Assembly: GCA_016839385.1 (NCBI GenBank)
Contig: JAEOUK010000428.1
Coordinates: forward strand, 1 to 11,227
Direction: 5' to 3'
Source: Promethearchaeota archaeon
GTDB taxonomy: Archaea > Asgardarchaeota > Lokiarchaeia > Sigynarchaeales > MK-D1
Length of the DNA stretch: 11,227 nt
Under the pieces are notes generated by a model. It saw only the letters and a program-made list of their open reading frames with translations. It did no database searches and was not told the DNA's origin. A program made the translations under genes and the position numbers. Shown here in pieces: positions 5,805 to 11,227 of the stretch (position 1 is the stretch's first letter; every line of letters starts with the position of its first letter).

Positions 5805-7454
5805 TTATATTCTTAACCTTGCTTTTATTTCTTTGATTCTTTCTTTAATTGCTATATCATCAGGGTGCAATTTTTCAGCTTCTTCGAGTATTTCAAGAGC
5901 TTTAGCAAATCGACCTGTATTAACTAAGGGAACACTTAATGCTTTCCAAGCTGTTGAATTCTGAGGATCCAATTCGGTACATATTGTGTAGGGCTCAATT
6001 GCTTTTTCCCAGCTCTTCTTATCGACATAAACATTACCTAATGCTAACCAACTCGGTGCAAATTCCGGATTGAGAGTAGTACTGATTTCTAAACTATGCT
6101 GTGCTACGGAAACATCAATTAATTCTGTTCTGAATGCAAGTTGCGCTTTTTTATAATAAATCAAGTAATCTTGTGGGAATAATTCTTCTACGTGTATAAT
6201 CATTATATAGACGTTACCAAATTCTTTCCTATCAATGAGAAGATCTATTAATTTATGCCATTCTTCGAGGGTTTTAGGATGGATATTGAGTCTTTTTAGA
6301 ATGTACTCTACTTTATCTCCTACTTTTCCAATATTTATGTTCCTTCCCTCAAACAAATTTTTACGATTTGGATTAAAAATAAATGGATTGATATTACTCT
6401 TCTGGAACGATTCTAGCAATTCGGTGAAATTGTGCACATTCTTAAAATCCAACTCTTCTCGATAGAGGTGTACTACACCATAGACATTTATTCTTCTTTC
6501 CTCAATTTGAATGGAGTCATGTCCAATAGAAAACTCAAATGTTGAGGACAATTTCGCTAACATTCCTCCAATAAAATCAATACCTTTTGGATTATCTCCT
6601 CTTACAACTATATCACCATTTGCAAGATATGTCCAATTCTTAAATGGATAACGAGATAGCATCAATAATGATTTGAATGGCTGTGAATATAACAGATCAT
6701 ATTTTGTCACATGAATAATATTCCAATCCGGAGGAAGAAAAATACAAAGTTCAGCATATTTCAACTCAGGTAAACGAACATCCATACCATTTTTTCCCAT
6801 TCCACAGGTAAAAATAACATTATATGGATGGTTTTTACTTGGAGGAATGAAGTATAACTCATTATGCAAAAGATCTTTATCTAATCCTATGTTTGCTTGA
6901 AATTTCTGAGGTTTACCTCCAAAAACTCTAGTAAAATGATGAAGGATAAAATTCCGGTATAAATTGCTTTCTTTTTTACTGGTATATTTGATATCAGCAA
7001 GTGGCACAAATTTGAATTTTTCTTTATGTTTTTTTCCCCCTGTACTTTCGACCATGCATTCGATTATATTATTTTCGATAACACCATCATAACTCCATTT
7101 TACAAAATTTCCATCTCTAAACGTCTTGAATTCAAATTTAATACGAGATTTCCTTTCAATAGCATAATCGGCTATGACATAAGGATGGTCGGGGTCATCA
7201 TTGACATTATAGAACTCAGGTTGTCCATTTTTTTCAAAATCGTCTTTTGTCCATCGGGAAAATTTCTTAGTAATCCAATCTTTTAATTGTTCATCCGCTA
7301 AAGGTTTTATAGTCGCAGAAATAACTTCGGAGTCCTCATAAAATCTTAAATACTTATCCGTTTTCACAATTCCGTCTCGAAATACAAAAGATTCTGCATC
7401 GGACCAAATGGAAACATAATATCCGTCATATTGGAGTTTGTTATCCTCACTCAT
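5805..7454 (-). CDS. SUFU (Suppressor of fused)-domain protein with beta-rich N-terminal domain and C-terminal TPRs
   Basis: A 549-residue soluble protein with no signal peptide or membrane segment. Residues about 1-155 look beta-rich, with patterns such as DKYLRFYEDSEVISATI and RIKFEFKTFRDGNFVKWSYDG, perhaps a lipocalin-like barrel; I do not recognise a named family. Residues about 165-355 match the prokaryotic SUFU domain: HNELYFIPP, IFTCGMG, LPELKYAELCIFLPPDW (228-244), a basic/aromatic stretch ending SRYPFKNWTYLANGD (267-281), FIGGML, and NVYGVVHLYREELDFK (323-338). Residues about 425-545 hold helical TPR-type repeats with WLALGNVYVDKKSWEKAIE, WKALSVPLVNTGRFAKALEILEEAEKLHPDD. Bacterial SUFU proteins have been proposed as immunity proteins of polymorphic toxins, and animal SUFU restrains Gli factors. 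The role here is unknown; TPRs imply protein-protein contacts. Its 3' end faces rps2 across 32 bp. Upstream is a tandem 11-bp repeat. Confidence 0.82.
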   Translation of the reverse strand: MSEDNKLQYDGYYVSIWSDAESFVFRDGIVKTDKYLRFYEDSEVISATIKPLADEQLKDWITKKFSRWTKDDFEKNGQPEFYNVNDDPDHPYVIADYAIERKSRIKFEFKTFRDGNFVKWSYDGVIENNIIECMVESTGGKKHKEKFKFVPLADIKYTSKKESNLYRNFILHHFTRVFGGKPQKFQANIGLDKDLLHNELYFIPPSKNHPYNVIFTCGMGKNGMDVRLPELKYAELCIFLPPDWNIIHVTKYDLLYSQPFKSLLMLSRYPFKNWTYLANGDIVVRGDNPKGIDFIGGMLAKLSSTFEFSIGHDSIQIEERRINVYGVVHLYREELDFKNVHNFTELLESFQKSNINPFIFNPNRKNLFEGRNINIGKVGDKVEYILKRLNIHPKTLEEWHKLIDLLIDRKEFGNVYIMIIHVEELFPQDYLIYYKKAQLAFRTELIDVSVAQHSLEISTTLNPEFAPSWLALGNVYVDKKSWEKAIEPYTICTELDPQNSTAWKALSVPLVNTGRFAKALEILEEAEKLHPDDIAIKERIKEIKARLRI

Positions 7455-7462
7455 ATCGTACT

Positions 7463-7484
7463 ATGATTCCTTTATGATTCCTTT
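7463..7484. repeat. Tandem 11-bp direct repeat in the SUFU-TPR promoter
   Basis: Two exact head-to-tail copies of ATGATTCCTTT (7463-7473, 7474-7484) are followed by a partial third (ATGCTTTTT). On the minus strand each copy reads AAAGGAATCAT, with a TATA-like ATAAA at each junction 20-31 nt before the ATG at 7454. The repeat may duplicate the TATA box or a regulator site, or simply be a slippage product. Confidence 0.7.
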
Positions 7485-7635
7485 ATGCTTTTTGCGAAAA
7501 ATTTTACTCAATCTTGAAACAAGTGGGAAAATCTGCCCAATTACCTATGATACGATATTCTAAATCTATTTCTTTAGGTTTACATTAAGTCTCGTTCAAA
7601 ATTTCTCTTCTCTAAAATTCATTTTTTCTACATTT

Positions 7636-7686
7636 TTAGAACTATGATCAATTAAGTAACCAAGAAAGTTTCAAGCATAGTTTTAA
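7636..7686. repeat. 11-bp inverted repeat with 29-nt loop
   Basis: TTAGAACTATG (7636-7646) pairs with CATAGTTTTAA (7676-7686), with ten Watson-Crick pairs and one G-U. Two perfect palindromes follow within 25 nt. On the plus strand this could be the stem of an RNA structure; as DNA it could be an operator. No family is recognised. Confidence 0.5.
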
Positions 7687-7760
7687 CCATTTAGCTAAAG
7701 TACCAAGCTTGTAATAATTCTGTTTATGCCTTCTCGTTCTCCGAAATAACCATCTGCGTT

Positions 7761-7780
7761 AGCCAATCTGCTAGTTGGCT
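7761..7780. repeat. Short hairpin with downstream T-rich tract
   Basis: AGCCAA (7761-7766) and TTGGCT (7775-7780) form a perfect 6-bp stem with an 8-nt loop. The plus strand continues CAATTTTCTTT, so it could terminate a short plus-strand transcript. It lies immediately before the TATA box at 7789-7800. Confidence 0.45.
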
Positions 7781-7788
7781 CAATTTTC

Positions 7789-7800
7789 TTTAAATATAAA
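7789..7800 (+). promoter_or_regulatory. Archaeal TATA box ahead of the 22-codon ORF
   Basis: TTTAAATATAAA is the best match to the archaeal TATA consensus in this interval. It predicts transcription starting near 7820, which would place a full Shine-Dalgarno (7842-7847) and the ATG at 7857 in a leader of roughly 35 nt. A second TATA-like element, TTATAAAA (7825-7832), would start transcription after the Shine-Dalgarno and so fits less well. Confidence 0.5.
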
Positions 7801-7841
7801 ACTTGGATACTTATTATCATACAATTATAAAACACTCACAT

Positions 7842-7847
7842 GGAGGT
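7842..7847 (+). promoter_or_regulatory. Strong Shine-Dalgarno GGAGGT
   Basis: GGAGGT is fully complementary to the conserved 3' end of archaeal 16S rRNA and sits 9 nt before the ATG at 7857. No other gene in the window has a comparable site, so this one is unlikely to be casual and argues that the short ORF is translated. Confidence 0.6.
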
Positions 7848-7856
7848 TAAACAACT

Positions 7857-7925
7857 ATGAACGCATACATGATTGAGAAACATGCCGAATATAAGAGAAA
7901 CGAGATTCGAAAAATGAAATGGTAA
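7857..7925 (+). CDS. Candidate 22-residue small protein
   Basis: A 22-codon ORF whose product begins MNAYMIEKHAEYKRNE and ends MKW. It is highly charged, with K/R and E residues spaced as in an amphipathic helix. The case for it rests on context: a full GGAGGT Shine-Dalgarno at ideal spacing, with a TATA box about 60 nt upstream. An in-frame stop at 7848 rules out a longer N-terminus. I recognise no family. It ends 18 nt before the convergent stop of the DHPS-like gene. It may be a real small protein, a leader peptide, or the surviving 5' end of a decayed gene, since the strong initiation signals look oversized for such a short product. Confidence 0.4.
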   Translation: MNAYMIEKHAEYKRNEIRKMKW

Positions 7926-7928
7926 AAA
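7910..7928 (-). terminator. Possible oligo-T terminator for the DHPS-like gene
   Basis: Reading the minus strand past the stop at 7944, T5 runs occur at 7928-7924 and 7914-7910. These could end the DUF1464/DHPS-like transcript. They lie inside the opposing small ORF. There is no hairpin, so the call is weak. Confidence 0.3.
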
Positions 7929-7943
7929 TCTTCTTCTATTTCA

Positions 7944-9638
7944 TTAATCGAGTTCGGTATCTTCAAAATAAGCCGCATTAACGTGCAAAGAATACTCCGC
8001 TTTACTTAATTCTTTTCCCACGTAAAACGCGTGGGAAATCTCCTTTACTAATCCCAGTTTATCTATAGTTTTATATAGTGATTCTGCTGTTTTTCCTTTA
8101 ATTAAAATTGGTCCTGTTATTTTTAATTTCATTTTTGTACTTTCAAATGGAATGAAAAATGCTTCGATTAGTTTCGATTGGTGATCTACGTAAAATTTGA
8201 AATAACCAGTGGTATCATGAATGAATTCAGAATTTTTTTGTATGAGTTTTTGCAGAATTTCATTCGGAATCTCATCATTATAAATATCAAGTATTATATC
8301 CGGTTTTTCAGCTCTTTTGAATGATTTTTTTTTTGATTTCACGTAAAAACTATCTAAACCCAAATTAGTTGGTGGAGATTTTGAAATTCTTGCTAGATAT
8401 GCAAGATCAATACTTCTTCTCGTTTCTTGAATAGCACCAAGAGTTTTGGGGCTGAATTCTGTGGTAAAAATCCCTGCAGAATGTAATTCTACAGCTAATA
8501 AGGTTAGAAGAGTAATAATTCCACTTGAATCTGCATCTACAAGTTCAAATACATTATGTAATCCTATGAATAAGGGGTAATATAGCTCAGGTTGAGATTG
8601 AAGTTTTGCATGGAGAACATAATATGCATACAAGGAGTCTATAAGACTTGGAGAGATGGGACTTTTTAATAGGGGATCGTACATTAAATTCCGAAAGCCT
8701 TTTGAAGTCAATTTTTTTGCTAGAGAGATAAGATAATCTGCCTTTTTCTCAGGATTTGTGATTTCTTTATGGGATGGTCTGGCTAAGGGAACAAGGACTA
8801 AACCAAGATCTTTTTTAATAGGGTGGGTTTCTACATATTCCAAAAAATCATCGATATTTGTCCCGTCGATACTCAAAATGATATCTGCACCAGATTCAAT
8901 ACCGGCAATAATTTCTTCAATTTGTACACTATCAATACTAACAAGTATATCGCATTTTTTTTTGATTTTAGGTATAATATTTCGAATTAATTCTGGGTGC
9001 GATTGCCCAAAAATCATTCCTAAATCAATCACATCAGCACCTGAAGAAATAAAATATTGAACTTTTTCCATTATTTCAATTTGGTCGAGATTTGGAGAAT
9101 CAACAATTTCTGCAACCAATAATGGAGGAAATTTTCCCCCAGTTAAGACCCTCTCTCCGCAAGGAGTAATAAATCGAAGTACGCGTGGTTCAGACTCCAT
9201 TTGACCTTTAGTAGAATAGATTTTTGTTAATAACTCAACTTGTTCCTCAATTTTTTGCTTACTTCGATTTTTCAAGAGATGATCGGCTGCCTTTTTAGTT
9301 GGTAATTCAATATCTCGTATATTAACTAAAAGATCAAAAAGATCACCAGAAAACCGTGTCCCCTTATAAATTGGTAGATTAACTTTATGAGATACTTCAC
9401 TAGTATCCCATGTGGTGAAACCAGGAAGAAGAGCAAAATTATACTTATTTACTTCTATATCGCGTACTAGAGAAAGCACATGAGAAGGTTGAATGAATGC
9501 TGAAACATCCACGGGAGCTTTTATTACTTCACATTGAATTTGTAGGGATTTCTCTTTGGTTACCTTATCTGCAATCTTTTGAATTTCTGAGAAGCTTTTT
9601 TCTCCAGTGATTAGTAAAATTCGCAATAATTCAGTCAT
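7944..9638 (-). CDS. Archaeal dihydropteroate synthase-related protein (DUF6513 / DHPS-like barrel / DUF4346)
   Basis: A 564-residue cytosolic protein of the archaeal DHPS-related family (TIGR00284 type). Residues about 1-145 form the N-terminal domain (LLRILLITGEKSF, DVSAFIQPSHV, FALLPGFTTWDTS, NLPIYKGTRFSGDL), corresponding to DUF6513. Residues about 165-435 form a TIM barrel resembling dihydropteroate synthase: PPLLVAEIVDSP, GADVIDLGMIFG, ILVSIDS, YDPLLKSPISPSLI, then the family block FELVDADSSGI...LHSAGIFTTEFSPKTLGAIQE (364-405) and PPTNLGLDSFYVK. Residues about 443-564 match DUF4346 (DIILDIYN, YFKFYVDH, GLVKEISHAFYVGKELSKAEYSL). The family commonly has GN and EASDKT where this protein has HN (361-362) and EFSPKT (394-399). 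True DHPS activity is not established; a pterin-related or other C1-cofactor role is inferred. It follows the DUF1464 gene by 77 nt. Confidence 0.88.
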   Translation of the reverse strand: MTELLRILLITGEKSFSEIQKIADKVTKEKSLQIQCEVIKAPVDVSAFIQPSHVLSLVRDIEVNKYNFALLPGFTTWDTSEVSHKVNLPIYKGTRFSGDLFDLLVNIRDIELPTKKAADHLLKNRSKQKIEEQVELLTKIYSTKGQMESEPRVLRFITPCGERVLTGGKFPPLLVAEIVDSPNLDQIEIMEKVQYFISSGADVIDLGMIFGQSHPELIRNIIPKIKKKCDILVSIDSVQIEEIIAGIESGADIILSIDGTNIDDFLEYVETHPIKKDLGLVLVPLARPSHKEITNPEKKADYLISLAKKLTSKGFRNLMYDPLLKSPISPSLIDSLYAYYVLHAKLQSQPELYYPLFIGLHNVFELVDADSSGIITLLTLLAVELHSAGIFTTEFSPKTLGAIQETRRSIDLAYLARISKSPPTNLGLDSFYVKSKKKSFKRAEKPDIILDIYNDEIPNEILQKLIQKNSEFIHDTTGYFKFYVDHQSKLIEAFFIPFESTKMKLKITGPILIKGKTAESLYKTIDKLGLVKEISHAFYVGKELSKAEYSLHVNAAYFEDTELD

Positions 9639-9673
9639 TTCTCTATCAAATCAATAATTTTGAAGAAATATAG

Positions 9674-9690
9674 GATTTTATATATTAAAG
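9674..9690 (-). promoter_or_regulatory. TATA-like element between DUF1464 and the DHPS-like gene
   Basis: The minus strand reads CTTTAATATATAAAATC, a good TATA match, centred about 45 nt before the DHPS-like ATG at 9638. This would give a leader of about 20 nt. The DHPS-like gene may therefore have its own promoter besides read-through from the DUF1464 gene. Confidence 0.4.
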
Positions 9691-9715
9691 GATAAGTGTT
9701 GAAAAGGAATTATTA

Positions 9716-10786
9716 TCATGGACGTTGTTCTAAAGGAAGATAGATATCATCCAAAATACTGCCAGATGCTTCCTTAATTTTCATATTATCAACAATATCC
9801 TTGAATTTACCTCCCGAAAGCCCATTTGCTATGAATGCAGCCCCTTGGGCGGATTCTTTTGATATTGGAACATATGAGCGCATGAGTTTTGTAGGTGCGA
9901 TATTAGATAATGTATTTAAAATTGGATTAACAAGTGCGTCAATACGAGCTAATCTACCTGCAAATAAAATCTCTCTAATTGCATCCTTAGATGAAAATGA
10001 ACTAGAAATAGCATAAACAGCCTTGATTAGATCACTATAAAATGCATCCATTGCTATTTCGGTCCGTTTGTCTTGTTTAGCAAGCAAGAGAAGTTCTTCA
10101 GCTTTCATATCAAAATATCCTGCAATAGAACTTACACCACCACTATATACATCCTTTTTCTTGATCTTCCCCATCAAATATGCAATTTCAGCATCAATTG
10201 AACCCACGGCACGAAATCCCATGATATTTGATCCACCAATACCATCAATAATCTGTCCTTTTTCCACAGCAAGTACAGCATTAAACCCATACCCCATTTC
10301 TATCATAATAAATGAACTTGAGTCTGCTTTTATGTTATAATCTTCCATTTGATTACGTATTCCAACTACAGCAGTGCATAATTTATCCGCCGTGCCTAAA
10401 TCAATTTTATTGACTTTCCGATATCTCGGAACCGTGGGTAGATGTTTTACACTGGGCAAAAAATAGCCATTAACATTCTGATCATGTAGAATTTTAAGGA
10501 TTTTTCCTAGGCCAACTACGATTCCTTTTTCTGGATTTTTTTTTAGTAAAGCAAAGAAATAGTCTTCTTCTTTTAATTCTTCAATTTTTTTCAATGGCAA
10601 TCCAAAACCTGAAGGAGCAGAAATTAGATCGAATGTTGTGCTATTTAGAAGATTAAGGAATAATTCTGGATGTTTCTGGATTTGTTTGGTAGGTATTGAG
10701 TGGTCTAGGAAAAAAGTTCCATTTTCTTCCATCCCTACAAAATCCCAACTTGCTGAACCCGGATCAACTCCGATAACACGAACCAT
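9716..10786 (-). CDS. DUF1464 family protein (ASKHA/acetate-kinase-like fold)
   Basis: Starting at the ATG at 10786 the protein has 356 residues, the usual length for archaeal DUF1464. The frame stays open upstream to 10963, but that extension lacks family character and would overlap the divergent DUF447 gene. VIGVDPGSASWDF (4-16) resembles a phosphate-1 loop of the actin/Hsp70/sugar-kinase superfamily. FIMIEMGYGFNAVLAVEKG (159-177) with DGIGGSN (181-187) resembles the phosphate-2 region. REILFAGRLARID (270-282) fits an adenosine loop, and SAQGAAFIANGLSGG is near the C-terminus. A kinase or ATPase role on a small acid is plausible from the fold; the substrate is unknown. It is first in a minus-strand pair with the DHPS-like gene and shares a promoter region with DUF447. 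Confidence 0.87.
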   Translation of the reverse strand: MVRVIGVDPGSASWDFVGMEENGTFFLDHSIPTKQIQKHPELFLNLLNSTTFDLISAPSGFGLPLKKIEELKEEDYFFALLKKNPEKGIVVGLGKILKILHDQNVNGYFLPSVKHLPTVPRYRKVNKIDLGTADKLCTAVVGIRNQMEDYNIKADSSSFIMIEMGYGFNAVLAVEKGQIIDGIGGSNIMGFRAVGSIDAEIAYLMGKIKKKDVYSGGVSSIAGYFDMKAEELLLLAKQDKRTEIAMDAFYSDLIKAVYAISSSFSSKDAIREILFAGRLARIDALVNPILNTLSNIAPTKLMRSYVPISKESAQGAAFIANGLSGGKFKDIVDNMKIKEASGSILDDIYLPLEQRP

Positions 10787-10835
10787 AGTACGAAGAAGAT
10801 ATACGTATAAGAAAAAGATTTTCTTATAGATTGAT
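10787..10835. promoter_or_regulatory. Bidirectional promoter between DUF1464 and DUF447
   Basis: Only 49 bp separate the two divergent start codons. ATACGTATAAG (10801-10811) contains the palindrome ATACGTAT and reads as a TATA element on both strands. TATAAG lies about 28 nt before the plus-strand ATG at 10836, and TTATAC about 22 nt before the minus-strand ATG at 10786. Both mRNAs would be leaderless or nearly so. Co-regulation of the two families is the natural inference. Confidence 0.5.
10806..10828. repeat. Perfect 10-bp inverted repeat in the divergent promoter
   Basis: TATAAGAAAA (10806-10815) and TTTTCTTATA (10819-10828) are exact inverted copies separated by AGA. The left arm overlaps the shared TATA element, and the right arm ends 7 nt before the DUF447 ATG. 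A dimeric regulator bound here would block both promoters. A transcript hairpin is less likely because the predicted start sites lie at or beyond its edges. Confidence 0.65.
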
Positions 10836-11227
10836 ATGGATGAAAGATCCCCAAGTCTGATCCGAGGAGAGTCAAAGTTTGAACCATTCTTACCTATTGA
10901 GCCAAGTAAATTATATGAAGCTATAATTGTGATTAAATGGCCCAATGAACCGAAATATAACACTTCTGCAATGGGGGTGCGATTTGGGCCTAATAATGAA
11001 ATTTTTTTACGCCCTTATCCAGACACAGATACTTATGATTTACTTACAGACCAACAGGTTGAAATTATAACCATCAACTTCACAGATGATGTTGAATTAT
11101 TTGCAATCGCTGCATTAAGTGGACTACATTCATCTTCAAAAATAGAAGAATTAGATCATTCCTACTTAGATGTTCGACAAAATTATGCTTTTGTGAATAA
11201 GGCACAAATGGTTATTCTTGGAAAAAT
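10836..11227 (+). CDS. DUF447 family protein (predicted FMN-binding), 3' truncated by window edge
   Basis: From the ATG at 10836 the frame stays open to the window end (130 complete codons). An in-frame TAG at 10827 fixes the upstream limit. After a variable N-terminus comes the DUF447 core: LYEAIIVIKWPNEPKYNTSA, MGVRFGPNNEIFLRPYPDTD, TYDLLTDQQVEIITINFTDD, VELFAIAAL. The AxMGV motif and the R-x-Y-PxTxTYxxL pattern are characteristic. Family members are about 180-200 residues long, so perhaps a third is missing. Structures of archaeal homologues show a split-barrel fold binding a flavin (FMN), as I recall; the reaction is unknown. It is divergent from DUF1464 with only 49 bp between starts, and an archaeal DHPS-like gene follows DUF1464, so the three may act together. 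Confidence 0.85.
   Translation, partial: MDERSPSLIRGESKFEPFLPIEPSKLYEAIIVIKWPNEPKYNTSAMGVRFGPNNEIFLRPYPDTDTYDLLTDQQVEIITINFTDDVELFAIAALSGLHSSSKIEELDHSYLDVRQNYAFVNKAQMVILGK

Larger units (their letters stand above)
7455..7856. other. Long intergenic region with clustered inverted repeats
   Basis: No convincing large gene lies on either strand. Beyond the SUFU-TPR promoter the sequence is ordinary AT-rich DNA to about 7635. A cluster of symmetric elements follows: an 11-bp stem (7636-7646 with 7676-7686, one G-U pair), perfect palindromes TTTAGCTAAA (7690-7699) and CAAGCTTG (7704-7711), and AGCCAA/TTGGCT (7761-7766, 7775-7780) followed by a T-rich stretch. A TATA box and Shine-Dalgarno then lead into a 22-codon ORF. 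I searched for tRNA and C/D-box hallmarks and found none. An unrecognised small RNA or a regulator-binding region is possible. Confidence 0.5.

Noticed and set aside
7486..7785. A tRNA or C/D-box RNA in the long intergenic gap
   Set aside because: I found no T-arm GGTTCRA pattern, acceptor pairing, or RUGAUGA/CUGA box pair on either strand.
8758..9060. A 100-codon plus-strand ORF antisense to the DHPS-like gene
   Set aside because: It mirrors the barrel-coding region of a clearly conserved protein and has no start signals.
10787..10963. An upstream 59-codon extension of the DUF1464 gene
   Set aside because: The family N-terminus is at MVRVIGVDPG (ATG at 10786). The extension shows no family character and would overlap the divergent DUF447 gene starting at 10836.
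1..11227. CRISPR array, insertion sequence, integrase or attachment site
   Set aside because: No regularly spaced repeats, transposase-like frames, terminal inverted repeats or target-site duplications were seen; the window looks like ordinary chromosomal gene content.

Overview
The window is AT-rich DNA, by eye roughly one third G+C, and reads as an archaeal chromosome, most plausibly an Asgard archaeon (Lokiarchaeia- or Thorarchaeia-like). Ribosomal protein uS2 is of the archaeal type. The archaeal conserved families DUF1464, DUF6513/DHPS-like/DUF4346 and DUF447 sit together. The Wood-Ljungdahl pathway is represented by the corrinoid/Fe-S subunit of archaeal CODH/ACS (CdhE) and a CooC-type maturation ATPase. 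A tetrahydrofolate-dependent formate ligase, bacterial in character, accompanies them; as I recall this combination is reported in Asgard MAGs. Several genes have TATA-like elements about 26-28 nt before the start codon and lack a Shine-Dalgarno sequence, which fits leaderless transcription. The lineage assignment is an inference.

Layout. 1-906 (+): 3' two thirds of cdhE, open at the left edge, followed by T-runs. 1048-2709 (+): formate--tetrahydrofolate ligase, closed by a textbook hairpin terminator. 2832-3965 (+): Cys-rich winged-helix/ferredoxin protein. 3962-4753 (-): CooC-like ATPase, tail-to-tail with the ferredoxin and overlapping it by 4 bp. 4754-5100: a 347-bp divergent intergenic region with two hairpins. 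5101-5772 (+): uS2. 5805-7454 (-): a protein with a Suppressor-of-fused (SUFU) domain and C-terminal TPRs. 7455-7943: 489 bp with no large gene, but with inverted repeats, a good archaeal TATA box, a strong Shine-Dalgarno and a 22-codon ORF. 7944-9638 (-): DHPS-related three-domain protein. 9716-10786 (-): DUF1464 ASKHA-fold protein. 10787-10835: a compact bidirectional promoter containing part of a perfect 10-bp inverted repeat. 10836 to the right edge (+): 5' part of a DUF447 gene.

Two functional blocks stand out. The left block (cdhE, fhs, ferredoxin, cooC) supports one-carbon and acetyl-CoA metabolism: formate activation on H4F, methyl transfer through the corrinoid protein, and nickel-site maturation of CODH/ACS. 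The right block (DHPS-like, DUF1464, DUF447) is a set of archaeal conserved families whose chemistry is not settled. Their resemblance to pterin and acyl-kinase folds suggests C1-carrier or cofactor biosynthesis, which would link them to the left block. Between the blocks lie uS2, apparently away from its usual ribosomal operon, and the SUFU-TPR protein, the most unusual gene here.
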